64,000 nt of DNA from Nannocystis sp. (lineage in GTDB: Bacteria; Myxococcota_A; Polyangia; Nannocystales; Nannocystaceae), in the NCBI RefSeq assembly GCF_016714285.1, contig NZ_JADJNN010000004.1:124001-188000 (forward strand), given 5' to 3'. This document shows, in pieces, positions 17,152 through 26,227 of this stretch (positions are counted from its first letter, which is position 1; each line of letters starts with the position of its first letter). The translations under genes were made by a program, and so were the position numbers. Below the pieces are notes generated by a model. The model did not search any database, was not told the DNA's origin, and saw nothing but the letters and a program-made list of their open reading frames with translations.

Positions 17152-18008
17152 GCGACACCGTCAAGAAGCAGCGCAAGCTGCGGACCTACCCCGACCTCGA
17201 GCGCGCCGCCTTCATGCACCCGTGGGACATCAAGGCCACCGCGGCCCTGCACAAGGTCCCCGGCTTCGACCGCCTCATCGCCAAGGTGATGGAGTACGGC
17301 CTCGAGCGCGTGCTCTTCCTGCAGAACATCGCCGACAACGTCCGCGTGACCGACAAGATGTTCCCCCGCCTCCACCGCTACCTGCAGTGGAGCTGCAAGG
17401 TGCTCGCCGTCCCCGAGCCCGAGTTCTACATCTCCATGGACCCGGTCCCCAACGCCTACACCTACGGCCACACCCGCCCCTTCATCGTCATGACCTCCGG
17501 CCTCATCGAGCTGCTCGGCGAGGAGGAGCAGTTCTACGCCGTCGCCCACGAGGTCGGCCACATCAAGTGCGAGCACGTCCTCTACACCGCCGTGGCCATG
17601 AACATCGCGACCCTCGTCGAGATCCTCGGCCAGGCCACTCTCGGCCTCGGCTCGCTGCTCGGCAAGGGCCTCGAGCTGCCGCTCTACGACTGGTGGCGCA
17701 AGTCAGAGCTCTCGGCCGACCGCGCCGCCCTGCTCTGCGTGCAGGACCGCCAGGTCGCCATGCGCAGCTTCATGAAGCTCGCCGGCGGCGCCAACAAGCT
17801 GTTCCACGAGATGGACGAGGGCGAGTTCATGCGCCAGATCCGGGCCTACGAGGAGGCCGACGAGTCCAACCTCAACAAGATCTACAAGTTCTTCATCACC
17901 GCCTTCCGCACCCACCCCTTCCCGATCATGCGGGCCAAGCACCTCGACGAGTGGATCACCAGCGGCGAGTTCTACCGCATCTCCGGCCTCGACCCGAACG
18001 ACGCGTGA
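17148..18008 (+). CDS. M48 family zinc metallopeptidase
   Basis: A 286-residue Zn peptidase of the M48 (Ste24/HtpX/Oma1) clan. The zinc site is HEVGH at residues 134-138, with Glu187 in KSELSADRAALL as the third ligand. Flanking family sequence includes NAYTYGHTRPFIVMTSGLIELL. A weakly hydrophobic stretch after HEXXH (VAMNIATLVEILGQATLGLGSLLG, in two parts) may dip into the membrane, but there is no signal peptide. The C-terminus has AFRTHPFPIMRAKHL, where members often end. It is translationally coupled to the lipoprotein esterase in front (four-base overlap). Role in membrane protein or lipoprotein turnover is inferred. Confidence 0.9.
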   Translation: MSDTVKKQRKLRTYPDLERAAFMHPWDIKATAALHKVPGFDRLIAKVMEYGLERVLFLQNIADNVRVTDKMFPRLHRYLQWSCKVLAVPEPEFYISMDPVPNAYTYGHTRPFIVMTSGLIELLGEEEQFYAVAHEVGHIKCEHVLYTAVAMNIATLVEILGQATLGLGSLLGKGLELPLYDWWRKSELSADRAALLCVQDRQVAMRSFMKLAGGANKLFHEMDEGEFMRQIRAYEEADESNLNKIYKFFITAFRTHPFPIMRAKHLDEWITSGEFYRISGLDPNDA

Positions 18009-18012
18009 AGGC

Positions 18013-18606
18013 TCAGGGAGCTGGCCCCGGCTCCGGCTCGGGCTCGGGCGCGGGCCACCACTCCGCCAGGTCGATCTCCACCGCCTCGAAGGGCTCGGCC
18101 CGCACGCGGTCACTGTCGCTATATACACCGAGCTCGAGCCAGTGCCCCTCGTGCAAGCGACTCACCGTCAGCGTGCGCGCGTCGGGATCGATGTACCAGA
18201 GGTGCTGCACGCCGACCTCCGCGTAGAACCGGCGCTTGATCGTCAGATCGTAGGTGCGGTTGCTCGGCGAGAGCACCTCGCAGATCCAGTCCGGCACGAT
18301 GCGAATGCGACCCTTCGGACCGCCCGGCATCCGGGCCCGCCGCCAGCCCGCGACATCCGGCGAAAACTCCGCCGCACGCGGCAATTCGATGCCGGGTTCG
18401 ACGACGATCCACCATCCGCCCGGGCCTCCGCGTCCACGCTGAAACGGCACGTGCAGGTCCGCGAAGGCCATCCCTTCGATCGACGAGTGTTCGCCGCGCG
18501 GGCGCGGCTGAGTGTGCAGGACACCATCGACGATCTCCCCCTTCACATGCTCGGGGAGCGCCGCCAGGTCGGCCTGCGTGGCTGGACGGAAGGTCGCGTG
18601 GTCCAT
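18013..18606 (-). CDS. Uma2 family endonuclease (DUF820), second copy
   Basis: A 197-residue member of the Uma2/DUF820 family. Blocks match the copy at 2935-3525: KGEIVDGVLHTQPRPRGEH, GGWWIVVEPGIELP, SPDVAGWRRARMP, PDWICEVLSPSNRTYD, IKRRFYAEVGVQHLWYIDPD. The start MDHATFRPATQADLAAL at 18606 is preferred over an upstream in-frame codon because this is the usual family N-terminus. It ends in a Pro-Glu repeat tail (PEPEPEPGPAP). It converges on the M48 gene with only four bases between stops. Confidence 0.86.
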   Translation of the reverse strand: MDHATFRPATQADLAALPEHVKGEIVDGVLHTQPRPRGEHSSIEGMAFADLHVPFQRGRGGPGGWWIVVEPGIELPRAAEFSPDVAGWRRARMPGGPKGRIRIVPDWICEVLSPSNRTYDLTIKRRFYAEVGVQHLWYIDPDARTLTVSRLHEGHWLELGVYSDSDRVRAEPFEAVEIDLAEWWPAPEPEPEPGPAP

Positions 18607-18648
18607 CAGCGCGGACCCTAGCACGCATGCAACACGCCAGGTAGCGGC

Positions 18649-19329
18649 TCAGCCGCGGCGCTTGCGATACCTCGCCGGCAGCGCCGCGAACACGTGCGGC
18701 GCGCTCGACTCGATCAGCTGCATGCACACCCGATTCGCGTATGCCCGTGTCGAGTCCGCCGGCCCCGGGAAGGGCTCGAGGAAGGGCAGCACGCGGTCCG
18801 CGAATTGCTCCGCGCTCCAGCGGTGCCACTGTCCGAGCTTGGTCCCGCCGGCCTCGCCGTCCTCGCGTCGAGCCACGAACGCGAGCTGGTGCTCCGAGTT
18901 CAGCTGCAGCAGCCAGCTCTCGATGTCGCGCTCGAAGCTCGCGCTCTGGGCCTGCGACGGGGAGATGTCGCGCAGGTCACCAAAGCCCTCCTCGTCGAGG
19001 TCGTCGTCATCGTCGTCCCCCTCGCCTGGGTACGCCTGGGTGATGTGAAAGTTGATCCACTGATCACCATTGCCCGCGTACAGCAGCGGGCCCTCCCAGG
19101 TCACGCTGCCGCGAAACGGCGCCGGGATGGCCCGCTTGACCGCCGCCCGGGCGCGCACGGGCACCGGCTTCACGAAGCAGACGAGGATCTCGCCCCACTC
19201 GAAGTACGAAGCTTCCCCCTCGCCCAGAAACGGAAACAGAAAGCTCTGCCCGCGCTTCACGGCGGCCTTCTTCGCGGTCTTCTTCGCAGGCTTCTTCGCC
19301 GTCTTCCTCGCCGTCTTCTTCGCCGCCAT
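18649..19329 (-). CDS. Hypothetical protein with histone-H1-like Lys/Ala N-terminal tail
   Basis: A 226-residue protein. Residues 1-26 are a run of Lys-Lys-Ala/Thr units (MAAKKTARKTAKKPAKK and on), like the AlgP/histone-H1 tails that bind nucleic acid. The remaining 200 residues form a globular domain starting RGQSFLFPFLGEGEASYFEWGE, with an acidic loop GEGDDDDDDLDEE and a Cys pair too far apart to call. I do not recognise the domain. The start is set by the ATG directly before the Lys tail; sequence upstream is not coding-like. It ends 32 bases short of the efflux operon's last gene and may share its direction of transcription. Confidence 0.68.
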   Translation of the reverse strand: MAAKKTARKTAKKPAKKTAKKAAVKRGQSFLFPFLGEGEASYFEWGEILVCFVKPVPVRARAAVKRAIPAPFRGSVTWEGPLLYAGNGDQWINFHITQAYPGEGDDDDDDLDEEGFGDLRDISPSQAQSASFERDIESWLLQLNSEHQLAFVARREDGEAGGTKLGQWHRWSAEQFADRVLPFLEPFPGPADSTRAYANRVCMQLIESSAPHVFAALPARYRKRRG

Positions 19330-19361
19330 CCACCGATGGCAGCAGACGCAACCGGGCCGCG

Positions 19362-22300
19362 TCAACCCCCGGGACGGCGGCGCCAGAAGATGCGCTGGGC
19401 CCACGCCGAGGCCGCGATCCGCAGGTCATCGAAGTACGTGTACGAGACCGGCACGACCACCAGCGTCAAGATCGTCGCCGTCGTCATCCCGCCGACCAGC
19501 GTCTTGCCGAAAGGCCCGTAGTTGAGCCCCTCGCCGGTCGGCGTCGAGAAGGCCAGCGGCAGCATCCCGCCGACAGTCGTCAGCGCCGTCATCATGATCG
19601 GCCGGAAGCGCTGCATCCCCGCCTGCACGATCGCCTCGTCGCGCGACAGCCCGGCCCGCCGCGCCCCGTTGATGAAGTCGACCAGCACGATGCCGTTGTT
19701 CACGACCACCCCGAGCAGCAGCAAGATCCCGATCACCGCCAGCGAGTCGATCGGCGAGCCCGTGAACATCAGGAACCACCACACCCCGATGAACGACAGC
19801 GGTATCGACGGCAGCACGCTGAGCGGCAGCACGAAGGACTCGAAAAGGAAGCCCATCAGCAGGAAGATGAAGATCGTCGACAGCGCCGCCGCGCCGATAA
19901 GGTCCGTCATCAGGTCGTTGGCCTCGCGGGCGTTGCGGTCGGCGTCGAAGCTCAGCCCGCTCGGCAGCTCGTAGCGCTTCAGGAACGCCCGCAGCGCCTC
20001 CTCCGTGGCCAGCCGGTCCTCCTTGGCCAGCTCCAAGCGGATCAGCGCCGCGACCCGCTTGTCGTTGCGGACCAGCGCCGACTCGCCGCGCCGCAGGCCC
20101 GTCTCGGTCAGCACGTTGATCGGCACCACCTTGCCCTTGTCGCTCAGCACCTTGAACTCGAGCAGCTGCGACAGCTGCTCGCGGTCGTCCTTGCGGTACC
20201 GGATCCGCACGTTGATCTCGCGGTCCTCGCCCGGGCTCTGGAAGCGCGGCAGCAACTGCCCGCGGATCGCATACGCCACCGTGTTGGCGACCGTCCCGGC
20301 CGACACCGCGAAGCGCTCGCTCATCGTCCGGTCGACCGCCAGCGTCAGCTCCTCGCGGCGCAGCGAGTCGGCCCCCCGGCTCGAGATCCCGAGCACCCCC
20401 GGCTGGGCCAGCAGCGCCTGCTCGAGCGCCTCCTTCGCGTCCTGCACCGACTGGTGGTCGTCGCCGTAGAGCGTGATCGCGAAGGCCTCGTCCTCGGTCC
20501 CGTCCGAGCCGCCGAAGCGCGCCTCCTTCACCCAGCCTGGTCGGCTCGGCATCAGGTCGTAGACCGCCTGGCGCACCTCCGGGAACGGCCGCTCGCCCGC
20601 CGCCTGCTTCTCGAAGAACACCTGCACCTGCGCCAGCGAGCCGTCGAAGCCGATGTACTGCCCGGCGATGCGATACTCATCCTTGTGCTCGGCGAGCGTC
20701 GCCTCGACCTCGCGGAAGAACTTGCCCGCCTCCTCCTTGCTGATATCGCCAGGCATTGAGTAATAGGCGAAGAAGTTGCGGGTGCCCATGTTCTCGCCGC
20801 CCGAGAACGGCACCCGCATCATCGGCCCCGCGATCGTCAGCACGAACATCAGCAGCGAGGGCACCACCACGTCCATGCGCCGACGCAGGCTGACCCGCAG
20901 CACGCGCCCGTACAGGCGGTTGATCCGGCCCATCGTCGCCTCGTACACCAGCGTCGTCCAGCGCTTCCACGCCTGGTCGACCGCCAGCACCGGCGCGAGC
21001 CAGCGGCGCGAGCGCAGCAGCGGCGTCGCGTCGCGGAAGGCCACCGCGCTGGCGATCGGCACCAGCGCCAGCGCCACGAACAGGCTCGCCAGCAGCGACA
21101 CGCACACCGGCGTGACCATCCGGATCATGAAGAACTGCGTCACCCCCGACGACAGCAGCGCCGCCGGGGCGAACACGATCATCGTCGTCAGCGTCGCCAG
21201 CGTGATCGGCAGGGCCACCTCGCTGGCCCCGTGCAGCGCCGCCGCGTAGGGCCCCATCCCGCGCCCGCGGTAGTGCTCGATGTTCTCCGCGACCACCACC
21301 GAGTTGTCGACCACCAGCCCGACGCAGATCATCAGGCCGAGCAGCGAGATCAGGTTGATCGACTGCCCGAGGAAGTACATCGCCGGCAGCGCGAGGAAGA
21401 TCGACAGCGGGATCGAGGCCGCGATCAGCACCGTCAGCCGCACCCGGCGCAGGAAGAACAGCAGCACGAAGATCGCCAGCACCCCGCCCTGCAGGCCCGA
21501 GCTGGTCACCTGGTCGAGGCTGAAGCGGATCGCGTCGCCCTGCATGAAGATATCTTCGATCAGGAAGCCCGCCATCGCCGGGGCCTTGCGCGCCTCGTCG
21601 ACCGCCGCACGGATGCGATCGCAAACCTCCACCGTGTTGGCCTGCGACTCCTTGAGCACGAACAGCACCATCGACGGGCGCCCGTTGTAGCGGTCGACAC
21701 GCTCGGTCTCCGGATAGTCGTAGACCACCTGGGCGATGTCCTTGAGCCGCAGGTTCTTGGTCCCGACGATCGTGTCCTCGAGCTGCGCGACCGTCTGGTA
21801 GGTCGCCAGCGAGCGGATCACGTACTTGCCCTCGGGGTCGCGAATATCGCCGCTGGCGAGGTTGAAGTTGGCCTTCGTCAGCGTCTGCGCCAGCTGGAAG
21901 ATGTTGACCCCCGCGGCCTCGGCCAGCGGCCGGTTGAGCTCGATGCGGATCTCGCGGTCCTCCTGGCCCCACACGTTGACCACGCCGACGCCGTCGATCC
22001 GCTCGATGGCGCGGACCAGGTGCTTCTGCAAACGATCACGCGGCAGCTCGACCCGGTCGTCCCAGCTGATGCCATAGAACGCCACCGGCAGGCTCGCCCC
22101 GCTCTGCTTGTTGATCCGCACCCGCTCCACGTCGCTCGGCAGGTCGGCCCGCGCCCGCGCGACCCGATCACGGACCTCGCGGTAGGCGATGTTCATGTCG
22201 GTGTCGCCCTCGAACACCAGCGACAGGCTCGCCCGGTCCGCCCGCGAGGTCGCGCTCAGCTCGGCGAGCTTGGGCGTCGTCGAGAGCGCCTGCTCGAGCG

Positions 22301-22523
22301 GCCGGGTGATCCGGTCCTCGATGTCCTGCGCCGTCGCGTTCGCGTAGGGCACCTCGACCTGCATGAACGGCGGCGAGAACCCGGCCGGGATCAGCTCGAT
22401 CGGGATGTTCACCAGCGCGACGATCCCGATCACCACGAAGCTCAGCAGCACCATCAACATCGTCACCGGTCGCACCAGCGAGAGGTGAACCAGGCTGGTG
22501 TCGCGGAGCTTGTCGGTCGACAT
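19362..22523 (-). CDS. RND efflux permease 1 (AcrB/MexB/HAE-type)
   Basis: A 1053-residue inner-membrane proton-driven exporter of the resistance-nodulation-division family. It shows the duplicated 12-helix plan: TM1 at about residues 16-38, a periplasmic porter loop, TM2-TM7 (for example LLGLMICVGLVVDNSVVVAENIE in two blocks), then the second half with VLPSIPLSFIGVWWFLM and LLLGVVVNNGIVLVDF. The TM4 proton-relay Asp is present in VVDNSV, but the second acidic residue found in AcrB is Asn here, as in many relatives. It lies 14 bases after the second permease, so adaptor, permease 2 and permease 1 form one leftward operon. No outer-membrane channel gene is adjacent. Confidence 0.92.
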   Translation of the reverse strand: MSTDKLRDTSLVHLSLVRPVTMLMVLLSFVVIGIVALVNIPIELIPAGFSPPFMQVEVPYANATAQDIEDRITRPLEQALSTTPKLAELSATSRADRASLSLVFEGDTDMNIAYREVRDRVARARADLPSDVERVRINKQSGASLPVAFYGISWDDRVELPRDRLQKHLVRAIERIDGVGVVNVWGQEDREIRIELNRPLAEAAGVNIFQLAQTLTKANFNLASGDIRDPEGKYVIRSLATYQTVAQLEDTIVGTKNLRLKDIAQVVYDYPETERVDRYNGRPSMVLFVLKESQANTVEVCDRIRAAVDEARKAPAMAGFLIEDIFMQGDAIRFSLDQVTSSGLQGGVLAIFVLLFFLRRVRLTVLIAASIPLSIFLALPAMYFLGQSINLISLLGLMICVGLVVDNSVVVAENIEHYRGRGMGPYAAALHGASEVALPITLATLTTMIVFAPAALLSSGVTQFFMIRMVTPVCVSLLASLFVALALVPIASAVAFRDATPLLRSRRWLAPVLAVDQAWKRWTTLVYEATMGRINRLYGRVLRVSLRRRMDVVVPSLLMFVLTIAGPMMRVPFSGGENMGTRNFFAYYSMPGDISKEEAGKFFREVEATLAEHKDEYRIAGQYIGFDGSLAQVQVFFEKQAAGERPFPEVRQAVYDLMPSRPGWVKEARFGGSDGTEDEAFAITLYGDDHQSVQDAKEALEQALLAQPGVLGISSRGADSLRREELTLAVDRTMSERFAVSAGTVANTVAYAIRGQLLPRFQSPGEDREINVRIRYRKDDREQLSQLLEFKVLSDKGKVVPINVLTETGLRRGESALVRNDKRVAALIRLELAKEDRLATEEALRAFLKRYELPSGLSFDADRNAREANDLMTDLIGAAALSTIFIFLLMGFLFESFVLPLSVLPSIPLSFIGVWWFLMFTGSPIDSLAVIGILLLLGVVVNNGIVLVDFINGARRAGLSRDEAIVQAGMQRFRPIMMTALTTVGGMLPLAFSTPTGEGLNYGPFGKTLVGGMTTATILTLVVVPVSYTYFDDLRIAASAWAQRIFWRRRPGG

Positions 22524-22537
22524 GCGGGCCTCCAGGG

Positions 22538-25500
22538 TCAGGACTTCGGCTCAGGATCGAGGCTCGGCGCTGGCTCGCCCGCAATCTCGGGCGCCGTCTC
22601 CGGCTTCACCAGTGACGCCTCGGGCGCGAGCTGCTCGGGCGTCACCGCGGCCGCCTCGCGCGCCAGCGCCAGATCGCGCGGCTCGGCCACCGCGCCGCCG
22701 AACAACCGATCGACACCCGCGTACAGCGTCGGGATCACGACCAGCGTCAGCAGCGTCGAGAAGCCGAGGCCCGCGATCACCGTGATCGCCATCGGCGTGC
22801 GCAGCTCGGCCCCGTCGCCGAGCCCCAGCGCCATCGGGATGAGCCCCAGCACCGTCGTCAGCGTCGTCATCAAGATCGGCCGCAGACGCACCTGCCCGGC
22901 CAGCGCCAGCGCCTCATCCGTGCTGTGCCCGCGCTCCTTGAGCTGGCCCGCGTAGTCGACCAGCACGATCGCGTTGTTGACCACGATCCCCGCCAGCAAG
23001 ATCGCCCCGAGGAACACCAGCACGCTGACCGGCAGCCCGAGCAGCAGCAGCGCCCACACCACCCCGATCGCCGCCAGCGGGATCGTCACCAGGATGATCA
23101 GCGGGTAGAGCAGGCTCTCGAACTGCGAGGCCATGATCACGTACACCAAAAAAATCGACAGCCCGAGCGCCAGGTACAGCGAGCGCGACGAGGTCTCCCA
23201 CTCCGCGCTCTGCCCCGTCACCGCCAGGGTCACCCCCGCCGGCAGCTCCAGGCGCCCGAGGCTCAGGTCGATCTTCTCGACCACGCTGCCGAGGCCCGCG
23301 CCCTCGAGGTTCGCGGTCACGAGGCCGACGCGCTGTTGGCCGATGCGCCGGATCTCGTTCGGCCCGCGCCCGAGCGTCAGCTCGGCCACCGCCGACAGCG
23401 GCACCGGCCGCGTCTGCCCCGGATTCACCACCAGCCCGCGCAGCGCCTCGATGTCCGCCGTCTCGATGTCCTTGAGCCGCACCCGCACCGGGATCTTGCG
23501 GTCCTTGCGGTTGTACTTGGTCGCCTCGAAGCCCTGCACCTTGTTGCGCACCAGCTCGGCCACCGTGCGGATGTCGAGGTTGTAGCGGGCCAGCGCGTCG
23601 CGGTTGTAGACGATCTGCACCTCCGGGCTGCCCGGCAGGATCGACGCCTTCACGTCGCGCAGCCCCGAGATCGTCGTCAGCGCCTCACGCACCGCCTCGG
23701 TCGCCGCCCCCAGCTCGGCCAGCTCGTAGCCGCGGATCTCGACCTCGATCGGCCGCGTGAACGAGAACAGCGCCGGCCGGGTCACGTTGACCACCGCGTC
23801 CGGGATCCGCTCCACAAGTGGACGCACCGCCGCCAGCGCCTCGCGTTCGGCCGTCGCCGGGTCGGTCGGGAGCGCCGGCTTGCCGATCGCCGGCCTGTCC
23901 TTCGGGACAGCCCCATCCGCGCCCGCAGCCGCGAGCGCCGGGTCGCCCGCGGGCGCGAGCGCCGGGTCATCGGTCCGGCTGCGCTGCGAGGTCAGGGCCA
24001 CGCGCAGCCGCGTCGTGTGCTCGCCGCGCTCGCCCGACTCGCTGCTGTCGCGCTCGCTGCCGATGGTCGTGATGAGCCCGCGCAGCCGCGGGATCGCGGC
24101 CAGCAGCGACTGCTCGACCGGCAGCATCGTCTCCGCCGTCGCCACCAGCGGCGTCCCGACAGGCAGGCTCAGCTCGACCGTGAACTCGCCCTGATGCAGC
24201 TCCGGGATCAGCTCGCTGTCGAGCTGCGGCGCCGCCCACACCGTGGCCGCCCCGCCCGCGAGCACCAGCCCGTACACCACCACCCGGTTGCGCAAGCTCC
24301 ACCGGATCAGCCGCGGATACCCGGCCTCGAGCACCCGCATGAGCGCGTCGAACAGCCACAGCACCGGCTTGATCACCCAGCCGAGCACCCACCCCGCCGC
24401 GCCGACGATCGTCACCCCCAGCGCCGCCACCACGATGAAGATCGCCGCCAGCAGCTTGCCCACCAGCTCGAAGACCAGGTGCAGCGCGAAGCGCAGCAGC
24501 AGGTACACGATCGGCAGCAGCGTGACCCACCACCAGCGCGGGCGCCGGATCGCCGCCCACAGCTCGCGCAGCGACTCCCAGCGCACCATCATCCCACCGA
24601 GCGCGCGCAGCAGCCGGACCTGCGGCGCCGGCCCGCTGCCGAGCCCCGGCCCGCCGATGAAGCCGCGCGAGGCCAGCATCGGGATCAGGAACAGCGCCAC
24701 CGCCAGCGAGGCCAGCAGGCTAAACACCACCGTCAGGCCGAGGTCGCCGAACATCTGCCCGGCGATGCCCTCGACGAACACCATCGGGAAGAACACCGCC
24801 ACCGTCGTCAGCGTCGACGAGATCACCGCGCTGCCGACCTCCGAGGTCCCGCGCACGGTCGCCGTGATGTAGTCGTCGCCCTCCTCCTTGCAGCGGTGGA
24901 TCGACTCCAGCACCACGATCGAGTTGTCGACCAGCATGCCGATGCCGAGCGCCAGCCCGCCCAAGCTCATGATGTTGAGCGAGACCCCCGCCATGTTCAG
25001 CGGCGCGAAGGTCACGAGAACCGAGATCGGGATCGAGATCGCCACGATCAGCGTCGACTTGATGTCGCGCAGGAACAGAAACAGGATGACGATCGCCAGC
25101 ATGCCGCCCGAGATCGCGGTGTCGCGGACCTCGTCGATGCTCGACTCGATGAACAGCGAGCGGTCGGTCAGGACCGCGATGTCGGCCCCGTACTCGCCCT
25201 GCAGCCGCGGCCGCACCGCGCTCACCGTCGCCGCCGTGACCCGCCGCGCCATGTCGACGATGTTCGCGTCGGCCTCCTTGTAGACCTCGACCTCGACCGC
25301 CTCGCGCCCGTCCACCCGGGTGATCACGTCGCGGTCCTTGAAGCCCGCGTCGACCTCCGCGATGTCCTTGAGCTTCACGTCGCGGCCCTCGCGCGACACG
25401 ATCACCAGCTCGCGGATGTCCGCCAAATCGCGAAATTCATTGACCGTGCGCACCAGGTAGCGGGTCCGTCCGTCGCGCATGCTGCCGCCGGCCAGGTTGA

Positions 25501-26227
25501 TGTTCTCGGCCTGCAGCCGCTTGATCACCGTGTCGACGCCGATGTTCGTGCGCCGCAGCTGCTCCTCGAGCAGGCGCACCTGGATCTCCTCCTCGAGCCC
25601 GCCCTTGACCTTGACCGCCGCCACGCCCTCGATCGGCTCGAGCAGGCGCCGCACGTCGCGGTCGGCGATCCTTCGCAGGTACTTGAGCCCGCCGATGCCC
25701 GCGAACGCGTCGCCCGTGCCGCTCAGGCTCAGCGTCAGCACCGGGTCGAGGGTCGGGTCGTAGCGCAGGATCAGCGGCTGCTTCACCTCGGTAGGCAGCA
25801 CCGGCTTGATCGCGTCGAGCTTCTCCAGGACATCCTGGTTGGCCTCGTCCATGTCCGTGTCCCACGCGAACTCGAGGATCACGTCGCTGTAGCCCCCGCG
25901 CGACGCGCTCGAGATCTTGGTGAGGCCCGTGACCACCCCGAGGATCTCCTCCATCGGCCGGGACACGTTGTTCTCGACCTCCGCCGGGGCCGCCCCAGGG
26001 TACTCGGTGCGGACCGTCAAGCGCGGGTAGCTGATGTCCGGCATCAGGTTCAGCGGCAACAGTCGGATGCTGAACGCCCCGAACACGATCACCGCGAAGA
26101 ACACCATCAGCACCGCGACCGGGCGCGTCACCGTGAAGCGGAAGCGCTCCATCGACCGCGTGCGCGCGGCCCAGGCCAGGCGCTCCGACTCGTTCTCCGC
26201 CGGACGCAGCGCGGTCGGGTTCGTCAT
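22538..26227 (-). CDS. RND efflux permease 2, enlarged
   Basis: A 1229-residue RND permease, about 180 residues longer than typical AcrB. TM1 is at about 32-52 (VAVLMVFFAVIVFGAFSI). The proton-relay helix reads ALGIGMLVDNSIVVLESI. An insertion around residues 540-640 adds at least two extra hydrophobic segments (WVTLLPIVYLLLRFAL, LLAAIFIVVAALGVTIVG) at the junction of the two halves. A charged, Ala/Pro-rich loop near residue 775 contains DGAVPKDRPAIG, encoded by an in-frame palindrome at 23895. The ATG overlaps the adaptor stop by one base (TGATG). Paired unequal permeases suggest a heteromeric pump, as in MdtBC; this is inference. Confidence 0.9.
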   Translation of the reverse strand: MTNPTALRPAENESERLAWAARTRSMERFRFTVTRPVAVLMVFFAVIVFGAFSIRLLPLNLMPDISYPRLTVRTEYPGAAPAEVENNVSRPMEEILGVVTGLTKISSASRGGYSDVILEFAWDTDMDEANQDVLEKLDAIKPVLPTEVKQPLILRYDPTLDPVLTLSLSGTGDAFAGIGGLKYLRRIADRDVRRLLEPIEGVAAVKVKGGLEEEIQVRLLEEQLRRTNIGVDTVIKRLQAENINLAGGSMRDGRTRYLVRTVNEFRDLADIRELVIVSREGRDVKLKDIAEVDAGFKDRDVITRVDGREAVEVEVYKEADANIVDMARRVTAATVSAVRPRLQGEYGADIAVLTDRSLFIESSIDEVRDTAISGGMLAIVILFLFLRDIKSTLIVAISIPISVLVTFAPLNMAGVSLNIMSLGGLALGIGMLVDNSIVVLESIHRCKEEGDDYITATVRGTSEVGSAVISSTLTTVAVFFPMVFVEGIAGQMFGDLGLTVVFSLLASLAVALFLIPMLASRGFIGGPGLGSGPAPQVRLLRALGGMMVRWESLRELWAAIRRPRWWWVTLLPIVYLLLRFALHLVFELVGKLLAAIFIVVAALGVTIVGAAGWVLGWVIKPVLWLFDALMRVLEAGYPRLIRWSLRNRVVVYGLVLAGGAATVWAAPQLDSELIPELHQGEFTVELSLPVGTPLVATAETMLPVEQSLLAAIPRLRGLITTIGSERDSSESGERGEHTTRLRVALTSQRSRTDDPALAPAGDPALAAAGADGAVPKDRPAIGKPALPTDPATAEREALAAVRPLVERIPDAVVNVTRPALFSFTRPIEVEIRGYELAELGAATEAVREALTTISGLRDVKASILPGSPEVQIVYNRDALARYNLDIRTVAELVRNKVQGFEATKYNRKDRKIPVRVRLKDIETADIEALRGLVVNPGQTRPVPLSAVAELTLGRGPNEIRRIGQQRVGLVTANLEGAGLGSVVEKIDLSLGRLELPAGVTLAVTGQSAEWETSSRSLYLALGLSIFLVYVIMASQFESLLYPLIILVTIPLAAIGVVWALLLLGLPVSVLVFLGAILLAGIVVNNAIVLVDYAGQLKERGHSTDEALALAGQVRLRPILMTTLTTVLGLIPMALGLGDGAELRTPMAITVIAGLGFSTLLTLVVIPTLYAGVDRLFGGAVAEPRDLALAREAAAVTPEQLAPEASLVKPETAPEIAGEPAPSLDPEPKS
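23895..23910. repeat. In-frame palindrome CTGTCC-TTC-GGGACAG
   Basis: A seven-base stem family member inside permease 2. On the coding strand it contributes VPKDR. The same core occurs at 14932, 38377 and, with changes, at 38453, 38480, 38556 and 54643. Confidence 0.6.
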
